A stretch of 64,000 nt of DNA from Kribbella catacumbae DSM 19601 (GCF_000372465.1 NZ_AQUZ01000023.1:1-64000); one strand, 5' to 3'; shown: positions 53,755 through 62,076, counted from the first letter of the stretch. Notes: generated from the sequence alone by a model not told the origin. Translations and numbers: made by a program.

Positions 53755-53917
53755 CTAGCGGACGACGTGGGCCCAGAACTGCGGGTTCAGTCGCCCGTTG
53801 GTCAGCGTCGGTGAGTCCGTCCCAGTGGCTGTAATGGTGAGCTGTGACAGCGACTTCAACAGCACCTCGGCGCCGTCGTACAGGGCCAGCAGCGCCCCGA
53901 GTGTCAGCAGCGACTAG
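53755..53917 (-). pseudogene. 3' relic of an unknown gene next to an NRPS relic
   Basis: A minus-strand frame reads LLTLGALLALYDGAEVLLKS, LTITATGTDSPTLTNGRLNP and QFWAHVVR, ending at TAG 53755. Codons are G/C-ending. It has no start and is immediately behind the adenylation-domain fragment in another frame. Confidence 0.35.
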
Positions 53918-54640
53918 AGGCCACATCTGCCGGTTCGGCGCTGCCGTTGCGGTCGAGCTTGCCGTTCGGGGTTTCGGGCAGCGCGTCCAACTCGACGAGG
54001 GCCGCGGGGACCATGTAGCCGGGCAGCCTGGATCGCAGGGTTTCGCGCAGCGCGGCGAGGTCGTGGCCGGTGGGCGTGAGGTAGCCGATGAGGCGGTCGT
54101 CGCGGACGATGACAACCGCGTTCCGGACGGCTGGTACCTCGCGCAGGACGGCTTCGATCTCACCTGGCTCGATCCGGTGGCCGTGCAGTTTGATCTGCTG
54201 GTCGGCGCGGCCGAGGCACTCCAGGGCACCGCCGGGCAACCGTCGTACCAGGTCTCCGGTGCGGTAGAGGGTACCGGGAGCGAAGGGGTCGGGGACGAAC
54301 CGCTCGGCGGACAGGTCGGGACGGTTGCGATAACCCCTGGCTACGCCGTCGCCGCCGATGTACAGCTCGCCGGGGACACCCGGTGGCAGCAGCCGTAGCT
54401 GCCGGTCGAGGACATGACAGGTCGTGTTGGCGATCGGCGTTCCGATCGTGATGTCCCCGCCGGGCTGGACGCGGGCGACGGTGGACCAGATGGTCGTTTC
54501 GGTGGGCCCGTACAGGTTCCACACCGTGTCCGCATGCTCCAGCAACGCGTCGGCCAAGTCGCGGGGCAACGCCTCCCCGCCGCACAGCACCCGCAGACCC
54601 GGTGACCCCGCTCCGCCTGATCGTAGAGGTACAACATCGC
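53904..54640 (-). pseudogene. Truncated NRPS adenylation domain
   Basis: The minus strand contains core motifs A5 (NLYGPTETTIW), A6 (GELYIGGDGVARGYRNRP), A7 (LYRTGDLV), A8 (CLGRADQQIKLHGHRIEPGE) and A10 (PNGKLDRNG) in order, then stops after 20 more residues without a carrier domain. Upstream of LCGGEALP the frame is closed by a TGA near 54640, so motifs A1-A4 and any condensation domain are gone. It is about 40% of an adenylation domain. Confidence 0.8.
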
Positions 54641-54778
54641 GCCCGCGTCACAGGCGAGGACTGACGCTGGCGGCGGTCTCACAAGGGGCCTGTGAGGAGT
54701 CTGTGCGAAGTAGTCCGGTCGGCGTAGGAGAGCTGTTAGGACGCCGCAGCAGTGTCGATGCAACGAGAGAATCGCTGT

Positions 54779-54916
54779 ATGGACACGAAGAACAGGCATC
54801 ATCCAGTCGAGCCCCGACCCCAGGAGGTCAATCCCGAACTGGTGGCGATCGTCCGGATCATCCTGGTGGTCGGCGCCCTCGCCGCCCTACTCGGAGTACT
54901 GAACCACGTCGTCTAA
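54779..54916 (+). CDS. 45-residue single-helix membrane protein
   Basis: A short frame ATG 54779 to TAA 54916. It begins MDTKNRHHPVEPRPQEV and ends with one hydrophobic helix (LVAIVRIILVVGALAALLGVL). The ribosome-binding site is weak (GAGAGA). Codon use is G/C-ending, so it looks real, but it could be a remnant. Family unknown. Confidence 0.4.
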   Translation: MDTKNRHHPVEPRPQEVNPELVAIVRIILVVGALAALLGVLNHVV

Positions 54917-55050
54917 AGGCACGAACCTCCTCCGGACAACGGCGCGGCGGGTTTAGAGGCCGACAGCCATCGCGTACTGCGGTTCATAGTCGTTGAAACG
55001 ACCTCAGCGGGTGAACGCGGCCGTGTGGTTGGCGTGGTGGCTCCGGCGCT

Positions 55051-55959
55051 TCAGGGGATCTCCGGCGGATCTTGGCTGACGGTCGCTAATAGGTGCGTGA
55101 CTAGCGGGTCTTGGTTTCCTTTGAGCCAGGCGACGGCGACTCGCGTGCGGGCGGTGCTGGGCTGGATCCTGCGGAAGGCGACACCTCTGAGGCGGATGTG
55201 CCGGATGCTTGCCGGTGCCAGGGAGACGCCGAGGCCGGCTTCGACGAGCGCGCACACGGTTTGCCACTCCACTGCGTGCTGGGCGATCTGCGGTGTAAAG
55301 CCTGCTGCGGTGCACAGGCCGGTGATCTGGTCGTGCAGCTGTGGGCCAACGTCACGGGGCAGCAGCACGAAGGGCGAGTCCGCCAACTGCGCAGGCTGCA
55401 CGGTCCGTTGGGTGGCCAGCGGGTGGGCGGCCGGCAGTACTGCCACGAACGACTCCCTGAGTACCGTCCTGAATTCCAGCTCTGTCTCGGCGGCGGGAGG
55501 TTCGCGCAGCAGGCCGACGTCGATGGTCTTGTCGTGCAGGGCGGTGAGCTGCGGCGCGGTGGTCATCTCGCGGATGTCCAGCTGCACGCCGGGGAATCGC
55601 TGTCGGAAAGTGCGGAGCATGCCGGGTAGGACGGTCAGTGCGAGGGAGGCGGCAAAACCGATCCGTAGGCGGCCGGCCTCACCGCTTCCGACGGCCCGGG
55701 CTGCGGACAGGCCATCGGCAATGTCGGTGAGGGCCCGCTGCGCGACGGGCAGCAGTTCGCGGCCCACTGGGGTGAGCGTGACGCGTCCTGGTTCGCGGCT
55801 GAACAGCGCGTGGCCGACCTTGTCTTCGAGGCGACGGATCTGCTGGCTCAGCGGAGGCTGGGCGATCCCCAGGCGGGCGGCCGCGTGGCCGAAGTGGAGT
55901 TCCTCGGCGAGCACGACGAACGCGTGGAGCTGCGGGAGGGGAAGTTCGGGGCGGTCCAT
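55051..55959 (-). CDS. LysR-type transcriptional regulator
   Basis: 302 residues. Winged helix at 10-65 (LHAFVVLAEELHFGHAAARLGIAQPPLSQQIRRLED) and a LysR substrate-binding domain (GRLRIGFAASLALTVLPGML, LDIREMTTAPQLTALHDKTIDVGL). It is divergent from the RidA-like gene 72 bp away, with paired symmetric sites in between. It therefore probably controls that gene. The inducer is unknown. Confidence 0.92.
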   Translation of the reverse strand: MDRPELPLPQLHAFVVLAEELHFGHAAARLGIAQPPLSQQIRRLEDKVGHALFSREPGRVTLTPVGRELLPVAQRALTDIADGLSAARAVGSGEAGRLRIGFAASLALTVLPGMLRTFRQRFPGVQLDIREMTTAPQLTALHDKTIDVGLLREPPAAETELEFRTVLRESFVAVLPAAHPLATQRTVQPAQLADSPFVLLPRDVGPQLHDQITGLCTAAGFTPQIAQHAVEWQTVCALVEAGLGVSLAPASIRHIRLRGVAFRRIQPSTARTRVAVAWLKGNQDPLVTHLLATVSQDPPEIP

Positions 55960-56004
55960 ACGTCTATAGATATCAGACCATGCCTGTCGCAGTATTAGAC
56001 GTAT
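55958..56004. promoter_or_regulatory. Inverted repeat between lysR and ridA-like gene
   Basis: ATACGTCTA (55958-55966) and TAGACGTAT (55996-56004) are perfect 9-bp inverted arms 29 bases apart. Both are next to AGATAT-type sequence, giving a longer imperfect repeat. The left arm reaches the lysR start codon, fitting autorepression; LysR tetramers often bind such spaced sites. Confidence 0.55.
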
Positions 56005-56031
56005 ATCTGCAGGTCATCTAGCCTTCGGCGC

Positions 56032-56442
56032 ATGACAGAGCGACGTGCGATCCTCAGCGGGTCGACCTTCGAGGAGCAGATCGGCTATGCCCGTGCCGTG
56101 GTCGACGGTGACTGGGTGCATGTGTCCGGGACGACCGGCTTCGACTACGGCACCATGACGATTTCCGACGACGTCGTGGAGCAGGCCGAGCAGTGCCTGC
56201 GCAACATCGAGTTCGCGCTGGCGGAGGCCGAGTGCACCTTCGCCGACGTGGTGCGGGTGCGGTACCTGCTGCCCGACCGCGAAGACTTCGAGCCCTGCTG
56301 GCCGGTCCTGCGCCGCTACTTCGGTGGCGTCCGGCCAGCCGCCACAATGCTCGTGTGCGGCCTCGCCGACCCCCGGATGAAGATCGAGATAGAGGTCGAT
56401 GCGCGACGGGGTAGCGGAACGGCCGTAACTGTCGCGAGCTGA
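56032..56442 (+). CDS. RidA family protein (Rid-like)
   Basis: 136 residues: YARAVVDGDWVHVSGTTGFD, ISDDVVEQAEQCLRNIEFAL and VRYLLPDREDFEPCWPVLR fit the YjgF/RidA trimeric fold. Where RidA enzymes have the catalytic Arg (PAR-T), this has RPAATML, so the imine-deaminase activity of true RidA is doubtful. It is probably the target of the divergent LysR regulator. Confidence 0.83.
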   Translation: MTERRAILSGSTFEEQIGYARAVVDGDWVHVSGTTGFDYGTMTISDDVVEQAEQCLRNIEFALAEAECTFADVVRVRYLLPDREDFEPCWPVLRRYFGGVRPAATMLVCGLADPRMKIEIEVDARRGSGTAVTVAS

Positions 56443-56740
56443 GGAAGTCGGGTGGCACCCCGGATTATGGTGCGTTCTGCTGTCGGGCAGGCCGCGATCG
56501 AGCTGCGTGGGACGGTGGTGGACCCATCCGCTCTGCTTGCGGTGACGAATACTGCGGTCGGCCGCTGCCGACCACAGTCCCCCCGGGGAGGCATGGGCCC
56601 GCCGTCACACCCCTTCGGTGGACCCACGCTTCGGGAGGGCGCGGCAGGCGATGAGGAGATGGGGTGCGGAAAGGCTTCGTTATGACTGATCGGGGCAACT
56701 CACGGTTGATCTGCGTTCGGGCGATGACGGCGGCCCGGTC
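56443..56740. other. About 300 bp without a clear gene
   Basis: No frame shows family resemblance. The region contains GC-rich stretches (GTCCCCCCGGGGAGG near 56577) but no strong hairpin. It presumably contains the promoter of the diiron-like gene that follows. Confidence 0.35.
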
Positions 56741-57685
56741 ATGACCGGCGCGAGTAGTTCGCCTACGCGGAGTAGACCTCGGAGGCCGTTCACGGTCGAG
56801 GCGCGGTTGGCTGAGCATGTCGAGCGGCTGGCTGATGAGCATCCGCCGATCCCGGTGGACAGTGCCGACTACTCGATGGCGCGACCGGAGTTGCTGGCCG
56901 AGCGGTTCGGCCCGGTGCTTACCTATATGTCGAGGGTCGAGCTGGAAGTCGAGCGGAATGTGCTGGAGCTCAACTTGTTGCTCCCGGATCCGCCGCCCAT
57001 CGATCGGCACTTCTACGCCGATGTGTGGCTGCCGCAGGAGATCCATCACGGGTTGCTGCTGGATCGGCTGCAGTCGCTGGCCGGTCTGCCGCCGTCGACG
57101 CCGGACCTCACCCATGTGTCGCTCAGTTTCCGGGTGCTCGGTGCACTCGGGCGATTGAGTGCCGTACAGGACGTGACCCGGATGATGTATTACCTCACCG
57201 GCGTCGCGACGGAGCAGTCGGCCATCCTCGCGTACAACAAGCTTCACCTGGGCCTGCTGGATCTCGGCGAGCGAGCTATCGCCTCGACTATCGTCGCGCC
57301 GATCAAGCGTCAGGAGCCGGGGCACTTCGCCTACTACAAGATCGCTGCTCAGGGTTTGTGGTCCGAGTTGACCCAGTGGCAGAAGTGGCTGGTCCGTACC
57401 TTGCGGCGGCACACGTTCGAACCCGTTGGCGCGTATACCAAGAGGCAGTGGGCCGAGTTCGGTGCGGTGATGCACCATCTCGGCATCACGACGGAGGGCG
57501 AGAAGGGGATCACCCGGTACGCCGAGCAGATCGGCCGGCTGGAGCTCGAACTGCTCTGGGCCCAACGGCAAGGACTGCGCGTGCCGACCTACGTCCTGGA
57601 CTCCCTCAGGACCGCTGCCCGCCTAGACGCAACCGATCGCCCCGCCACTAACCACTATGAGCCGATCGCCGCGCGCCGCCGATGA
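56741..57685 (+). CDS. Ferritin-like diiron protein of unknown function
   Basis: 314 residues. Helices carry the four-helix diiron pattern: Glu-rich VELEVERN (67-73), EIHH at 100-103 (ExxH), ATEQSAILAY with Glu158, and EPGH at 192-195 (ExxH). This E..ExxH..E..ExxH arrangement is that of ferritin-like oxygenases/desaturases and N-oxygenases. Similar actinomycete proteins are sometimes mislabelled LepA. Substrate is unknown; a role in oxidation of a small molecule or acyl chain is possible. The gene stands alone. Confidence 0.72.
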   Translation: MTGASSSPTRSRPRRPFTVEARLAEHVERLADEHPPIPVDSADYSMARPELLAERFGPVLTYMSRVELEVERNVLELNLLLPDPPPIDRHFYADVWLPQEIHHGLLLDRLQSLAGLPPSTPDLTHVSLSFRVLGALGRLSAVQDVTRMMYYLTGVATEQSAILAYNKLHLGLLDLGERAIASTIVAPIKRQEPGHFAYYKIAAQGLWSELTQWQKWLVRTLRRHTFEPVGAYTKRQWAEFGAVMHHLGITTEGEKGITRYAEQIGRLELELLWAQRQGLRVPTYVLDSLRTAARLDATDRPATNHYEPIAARRR

Positions 57686-57712
57686 AGGCATTTGGGTCTC
57701 CGGCGGCACGCG
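57672..57712. terminator. Hairpin between two converging genes
   Basis: CGCGCCGCCG (57672-57681) pairs with CGGCGG C-(AC)-GCG (57701-57712) with a two-base bulge and a 19-base loop, at the 3' end of the diiron gene and just before the PRC-barrel stop. Likely shared terminator. Confidence 0.4.
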
Positions 57713-57719
57713 CCAACTG

Positions 57720-58076
57720 TTACAGGCCAGGGCGGTTGCGGTCGTAGTAGTCGCCCAGGCGGTCGCGGTACTCCTGAGTCCGGCCGGTGTCCGGGTCGTA
57801 CTCGGGGGAGTCCTTGACCTCGTCCTTCGTGCAGTTGACGTAGACCTTCTGCTCGTCGTTGTCCACCCGCTGGACGATGCCGGCGGGAAGCATGACCTTG
57901 CGTCCCAGGATCCACGGCCCAGTGTCGACGATGATCGAGGCCGACCCCGTGTCGTAGGTGGCTTCGTCGATCTTGCCGATGTCGCCATCGGTCGCGGCGA
58001 TCTTGTAACCGACGAGATCGGTTCCCTCGGCGTACCCGGTGTCCTCGCGGTAGCTCCACGCGTCGAACATGCTCAT
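57720..58076 (-). CDS. PRC-barrel domain protein
   Basis: 118 residues from ATG 58076 with AAGGAGC upstream. The PRC-barrel motif is GYKIAATDGDIGKIDEATY, SIIVDTGPWILGRKVMLPAG and DNDEQKVYVN; an acidic, Tyr-rich tail follows (DSPEYDPDTGRTQEYRDRL). PRC-barrel proteins of this size occur in stress-response loci; the precise role is unknown. Confidence 0.83.
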   Translation of the reverse strand: MSMFDAWSYREDTGYAEGTDLVGYKIAATDGDIGKIDEATYDTGSASIIVDTGPWILGRKVMLPAGIVQRVDNDEQKVYVNCTKDEVKDSPEYDPDTGRTQEYRDRLGDYYDRNRPGL

Positions 58077-58313
58077 GATCTGCTCCTTTCTCGCAGGCTC
58101 CGATACCGAGCCGAGCCGGTGCGGCCAGACCTTCGGTATCGACAGGCCCCGGTACCCATGCATCAGCCACCGAATCTGACTGGGTTGACCGACAGAGCCC
58201 AGCGGCGTGCCTGGGGCTGTCTAATGCCTGGGTTCGAGGGAGGCGAGTACCATCGTGGTGCAGCACTACCTGGCCGCCGGTAGTCCGGCGCCGTGCTTCG
58301 ACTAGGAAGCCTG

Positions 58314-58754
58314 ATGGCCGTAGACGTGTTGACCGAGGTCGTGATCGAGCGGCCGTTACCGATGGTGGCCGAGTATGTCGGGGATCCGTCGAATGCGCCT
58401 GAGTGGTATGCCAACATCGAGTCGGTCAGTTGGCGGACTGAGCCGCCGGTCGCGGTCGGTTCGCGAATGGAGTTTGTGGCCCACTTCCTCGGCCGGCGGC
58501 TCGTCTACACCTACGAAGTCGTCGAGTTTGCGCCGCTGGAGCGGCTGGTGATGCGGACTGAGCAGGGCCCGTTCCCGATGGAGACCAGCTATCAATGGTC
58601 GCCAGCGGGTGAGCGGTTCACCTCGATGTCGCTGCGTAACCGGGGCGAGCCTTCGGGTTTCGCCGGTGTGGCCGCCCCGCTGATGTCTGCCGCGATGCGG
58701 CGCGCCAACCAGAAGGACCTCAGCCGCCTGAAGGCCCTGCTCGAGTCCCGCTGA
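58314..58754 (+). CDS. SRPBCC (polyketide cyclase-like) family protein
   Basis: 146 residues from ATG 58314. The START-like helix-grip fold is indicated by TEVVIERPLPMVAEYVGDP, APEWYANIESV, GSRMEFVAHFLG and LTSMSLRN-type strands, with a long C-terminal helix (QKDLSRLKALLESR). These proteins bind hydrophobic ligands; no partner is coded nearby. Confidence 0.8.
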   Translation: MAVDVLTEVVIERPLPMVAEYVGDPSNAPEWYANIESVSWRTEPPVAVGSRMEFVAHFLGRRLVYTYEVVEFAPLERLVMRTEQGPFPMETSYQWSPAGERFTSMSLRNRGEPSGFAGVAAPLMSAAMRRANQKDLSRLKALLESR

Positions 58755-58761
58755 TCGCGAG

Positions 58762-59139
58762 TCACGGTTTCTTGCTGAGGGTGCTCCGGGCGAAGGCGAC
58801 GGCCTCAGCCAGCAGGGTGCGCCAGAGTTGACGGTCGTTCGTGGGGATTGCGACCCATTCACGGAAGACCTTGCCGGCAGGGGCGAACTCGTCGCCGGTG
58901 CCGGCTTTGACGAGTTCGGCTACGCGCTCGCTCGGTAGTTTTACGACCAGGCAGGCAGCCTTCTCGTCGTACGAGGCGAGGAACTGTCCAGCGAGCCGGA
59001 CACAGGGGTAGCCCATCATCGTGGACCGGCCGACTGCGGGGTCGTAGAGCAGATCGTCGGTGAGCTCGTCGTACAGGTCGCGGGCCTCGTCCCCGCCGGA
59101 TCGGTCCGGCGGGGAGGGGCGCTTCGGGGGTTGTGCCAT
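58762..59139 (-). CDS. TfoX N-terminal-like/YjbR-type protein
   Basis: 125 residues: DLYDELTDDLLYDPAVGRSTMMGYPCVRLAGQFLASYDEKAACLVVKLP and FREWVAIP are characteristic of TfoX-N-like/MmcQ-YjbR proteins, which are of unknown function in actinomycetes. The ATG overlaps the VOC stop (TGATG), so it is coupled to that gene in a three-gene operon with the YafY regulator. Confidence 0.75.
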   Translation of the reverse strand: MAQPPKRPSPPDRSGGDEARDLYDELTDDLLYDPAVGRSTMMGYPCVRLAGQFLASYDEKAACLVVKLPSERVAELVKAGTGDEFAPAGKVFREWVAIPTNDRQLWRTLLAEAVAFARSTLSKKP

Positions 59140-59522
59140 CAGGCCGCCGGTGGGGTGAAGACGCCGAACTGGTTGCCTGCCGGGTCGCGCAGGTAGGCGA
59201 AGGCCGGGGCACCGGGTCCGGGGTCGAGGTGCTTGCTGAGCACCGAACCGCCGAGCTGTTCCGCGTCGGCGCAGGTGGCCTCGACGTCGGCGACGAGGAT
59301 GTAGAACACCGCGTGGTCGGGCACCTGCCCGCCGGTGCCGAAGATGCCGCCCATCGGTGCGTCGGCGCCGGAGGCTTTGATGTTGCGGTAGTCCAGGCCG
59401 CCGGCCGCGGCGGGGCCGTCTGCGTCAAAGGCCCAGTCGAAGAGGCTGCCGTAGAACTTCTGGGCGCCGTCGGGGTCGCTGGTGGCGACCTCGAACCAGG
59501 CCAGGGTGCCGGGAGCGGTCAT
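59139..59522 (-). CDS. VOC/glyoxalase-fold protein
   Basis: 127 residues from ATG 59522 (AAGGAG upstream). LAWFEVATSDPDGAQKFYGSLFDW starts the first beta-alpha-beta-beta-beta unit; VPDHAVFYILVADVEATCADAEQLGGSVL and FAYLRDPAGNQFGVFTP form the second, with the metal-ligand Gly-Asn turn. Possible resistance or detoxification protein. It is 23 bases behind the YafY regulator. Confidence 0.85.
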   Translation of the reverse strand: MTAPGTLAWFEVATSDPDGAQKFYGSLFDWAFDADGPAAAGGLDYRNIKASGADAPMGGIFGTGGQVPDHAVFYILVADVEATCADAEQLGGSVLSKHLDPGPGAPAFAYLRDPAGNQFGVFTPPAA

Positions 59523-59545
59523 GATTGTCTCCTTCATCGTGTGGA

Positions 59546-60334
59546 TCACCCGCCGGAGCGGCGGGTTGGTCCCACCGTCGCAGGGGTTCGCGACAGCCCT
59601 ATGTCGGTGTTCGGCAGAAGATCTTCGGGACGCAGTGCCGATTCCGGCAGCTTCGTGTCGTGGCCGTCGACCTTGACCTCAGGGGCAGCGTGCCGCGGGC
59701 GTGGCGGCGTCGGTGTGCGCTCGGCCCAGGTGATGCGGTCCATTCGGAACACCCGGTCGTCCTGCCGCAGGCGGCACCAGGCGGTGAGGTAGGAACCATT
59801 GGGCCCGACGACGACGTGCTGCGGTTCGACCTCCCGCTCGGTCTCGATGCCGCCGACGTCCGTATAGCCGATGCGCAACACATGGTTGTCCCGCACGGCT
59901 AGCCAGATCCTCTCGGCGATCTCGGCATCGGGATCAGGTACCGGCTGTACGAGCAGTCTGACCTTCGCGGCGGCCGTGCGTGCTTCCTCGAGCGCGCGCT
60001 CCGGCATCGCGGCCACGATCTTCTGCAACGCACTCCGGGCGTCGCGGGCGAAAAGCACGTGGTCGCTGCGGCTCAGCGCCACGGCGACCGCCGTGGCCTC
60101 GCGGGGCGTGAAGTTGAGTGGGGGCAGGCTCATCGACCGGTCGAGGGTGTAGCCGCCGGTGCGTCCTTGTTTGGTCGCGAGCGGGACACCGGCCTGGCCG
60201 AGCGCGCTCAGGTCGCGCTCAACGGTCCTGACACTGATCTCGAAGTGCCCGGCCAGTTGCCGCGCCGTACGGCCCCTCGGTCCCGCCGCTCGCAGCTCCT
60301 CGACGAGGGCGTACAGACGGTCGATGCGGTTCAT
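59546..60334 (-). CDS. YafY-type HTH/WYL-domain transcriptional regulator
   Basis: 262 residues from ATG 60334. Winged helix (MNRIDRLYALVEELR, ARQLAGHFEISVRTVERDLSAL) followed by the WYL-like sensor region (VRDNHVLRIGYTDVGG, PQHVVVGPNGSYLTAWCRLRQDDRVFRMDRI). First gene of an operon with VOC and TfoX-like genes, which it probably regulates. Divergent from the YCII-ECF pair. Confidence 0.87.
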   Translation of the reverse strand: MNRIDRLYALVEELRAAGPRGRTARQLAGHFEISVRTVERDLSALGQAGVPLATKQGRTGGYTLDRSMSLPPLNFTPREATAVAVALSRSDHVLFARDARSALQKIVAAMPERALEEARTAAAKVRLLVQPVPDPDAEIAERIWLAVRDNHVLRIGYTDVGGIETEREVEPQHVVVGPNGSYLTAWCRLRQDDRVFRMDRITWAERTPTPPRPRHAAPEVKVDGHDTKLPESALRPEDLLPNTDIGLSRTPATVGPTRRSGG

Positions 60335-60388
60335 AACTGTCAGGCTAGGCGCGGCCGGGGACAGAAAATTGAGATTCGGTGCGAGAGT

Positions 60389-60416
60389 TGTCCTGATCGT
60401 GCCTCGGTCTTTCGTC
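60389..60416 (+). promoter_or_regulatory. Likely ECF42-type promoter of the YCII-sigma operon
   Basis: TGTCCT (60389-60394) and CGTC (60413-60416) are separated by 18 bases, the architecture of ECF promoters; ECF42 promoters are reported to carry TGTC in the -35 and CGTC in the -10. It lies 44 bp before the YCII start, suggesting autoregulation. Confidence 0.5.
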
Positions 60417-60459
60417 ACTAGGTCGAAGCGGGATGGTCCCGCGGACCTGAGGAGTCGAG

Positions 60460-60840
60460 ATGAGTCAGTACCTGCTGTCGGTGTACGAGGTGGAGGGAAA
60501 TGTCGCGGGTGCACCTTCCACCCCCGAGGAGATGCAGGCCTTCATGGGCCGCGTGATCGCGCTCGAGGAGGAGATGGACCGGGCCGGCACCTTCGTCTTC
60601 GGCGGCGCGCTCCATGGCCCCGATGCGGCCACCGTCGTGGCGGGTGGTACTGGCCTGGACAAGGTGACCACCGACGGACCCTTCGTGGAGGCGAAAGAGC
60701 ACATCGGCGGCTTCTACGTCATCAATGCGGAGGACCTCGATGCCGCGCTGGCTTGGGCGGAGAAGGTTGTGGAGGCCATCAACCACGACATCGAGGTACG
60801 GCCGTTCCGGGCCACCGGACGCGTACGGGCCGGCCACTGA
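60460..60840 (+). CDS. YCII/DGPF family protein of an ECF42 pair
   Basis: 126 residues, ATG preceded by GAGGAG. MSQYLLSVYEVEG, GALHGPDAATVV, VTTDGPFVEAKEHIGGFYVI (DGPF motif) and IEVRPFRATG are typical. It lies 12 bases upstream of an ECF42 sigma gene in the standard arrangement; these proteins are the expected targets and companions of that sigma factor, with proposed roles in stress response. A hairpin (60428-60442) lies just ahead of its ribosome-binding site. Confidence 0.9.
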   Translation: MSQYLLSVYEVEGNVAGAPSTPEEMQAFMGRVIALEEEMDRAGTFVFGGALHGPDAATVVAGGTGLDKVTTDGPFVEAKEHIGGFYVINAEDLDAALAWAEKVVEAINHDIEVRPFRATGRVRAGH

Positions 60841-60852
60841 CGGAGGTGGTGG

Positions 60853-62076
60853 ATGGACGACGTCGAGCAGGCATTCCGCGAAGCGTACGGACAGGCCGTG
60901 GCAACACTGACCCGGATCTTCGGGGACATCACGCTGGCCGAGGACGCCGTACAGGATGCTTTCGTGACCGCCCTCGATCGATGGCCGCGGGACGGTGTTC
61001 CGGATAACCCGGCCGGCTGGATCGTCACGACGTCGAGGAATCGTGCTGTCGACGTCGTACGCCGGAACCGGCGCGGACGAGAGCTGACCGAGGGAATCGC
61101 GTCGGATCGGCTTCGAACTGAATCAAGCGCCGAGTGGGAGTCGTGGGAGATGATGCGAGACGATCAGTTGCGGCTCGTGTTCACGTGCTGCCATCCCGCC
61201 ATCCGGGTCGAGCACCAGGTGGCGCTCACCCTGCGGCTGATCGCGGCGCTCACCCCGTCGGAGGTGGCGTCGGCGTTCCTGATGAGCGACGAGGCGATGG
61301 CGAAACGCCTGGTGCGGGCGAAGTACAAGATCAAGGCGGCGCGCATTCCCTATCGGGTACCCGACGACGCCGAACTGCCGGGCCGGACGCGCGCGGTGCT
61401 TTCGGTGCTCTATCTGGTTTACAACGCGGGCGCGGACGACGCCAGGCGCGGCCACCTTCGCGCCGAAGCGATACGGCTGACCCGGCTTCTGACGGTCCTG
61501 ATGCCGGATGAACCAGAGGCCGTGGGTCTGCTGGCCCTGATGCTTTTGAACGATGCGCGCATGCCCGCACGCGGCGGTGACACTGACGTAGTACTGCTGA
61601 AAGATCAGGATCGGTCTCAGTGGGATCGCTCCCTGATCGCGGAGGGGCAGGCGCTCGTACTGGCGTGTCTGCGCCGACGCCAGCTCGGACCGTTCCAACT
61701 GCAAGCCGCGATCCAGGCGCTGCATTGCGCGGCAGCCCGCTACGAGGACACGGACTGGGCGGCGATAGTCCGCTTCTACGACCGGCTGATCGCGGTCATG
61801 CCGACAGCGGTCGTGGGGCTGAACCGGGCCGTCGCCGTTGCCGAGACCCAAGGGCCTGGCGCTGCTCTGCAACTCCTCGACGATGTCGCCGGCGAACTGT
61901 CGAACTACCACCTGCTGCACGCCGCCCGTGGGGCAATCCTGCAGCGACTCGGACGTCGGACAGAGGCAGCGGAGGCTTACTCCCGTGCCGCCGAGCTGGC
62001 CAGGACCGGCTCCACGACCCAGTTCCTCCGCAAACAAAGCCAATCCCTCGAGCGGTGCGACGCAGCAGGAGGGTGA
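60853..62076 (+). CDS. ECF42-type sigma factor with DUF6596/TPR-like tail
   Basis: 407 residues. Region 2 (ITLAEDAVQDAFVTALDRWP), region 4 (ALTPSEVASAFLMSDEAMAKRLVRAKYKIK), then DUF6596 (YLVYNAGADDARRG, LLALMLLNDARMPARG) and a TPR-like end (VGLNRAVAVAETQGPGAALQLLDD, LLHAARGAILQRLGRRTEAAEAYSRA). In this group the C-terminal extension replaces an anti-sigma factor as control element. It is the intact counterpart to the gene at 3115. Confidence 0.92.
   Translation: MDDVEQAFREAYGQAVATLTRIFGDITLAEDAVQDAFVTALDRWPRDGVPDNPAGWIVTTSRNRAVDVVRRNRRGRELTEGIASDRLRTESSAEWESWEMMRDDQLRLVFTCCHPAIRVEHQVALTLRLIAALTPSEVASAFLMSDEAMAKRLVRAKYKIKAARIPYRVPDDAELPGRTRAVLSVLYLVYNAGADDARRGHLRAEAIRLTRLLTVLMPDEPEAVGLLALMLLNDARMPARGGDTDVVLLKDQDRSQWDRSLIAEGQALVLACLRRRQLGPFQLQAAIQALHCAAARYEDTDWAAIVRFYDRLIAVMPTAVVGLNRAVAVAETQGPGAALQLLDDVAGELSNYHLLHAARGAILQRLGRRTEAAEAYSRAAELARTGSTTQFLRKQSQSLERCDAAGG

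Noticed and set aside
53904..54640. A functional NRPS biosynthetic cluster
   Set aside because: Only the C-terminal part of one adenylation domain exists, without carrier, condensation or tailoring genes.
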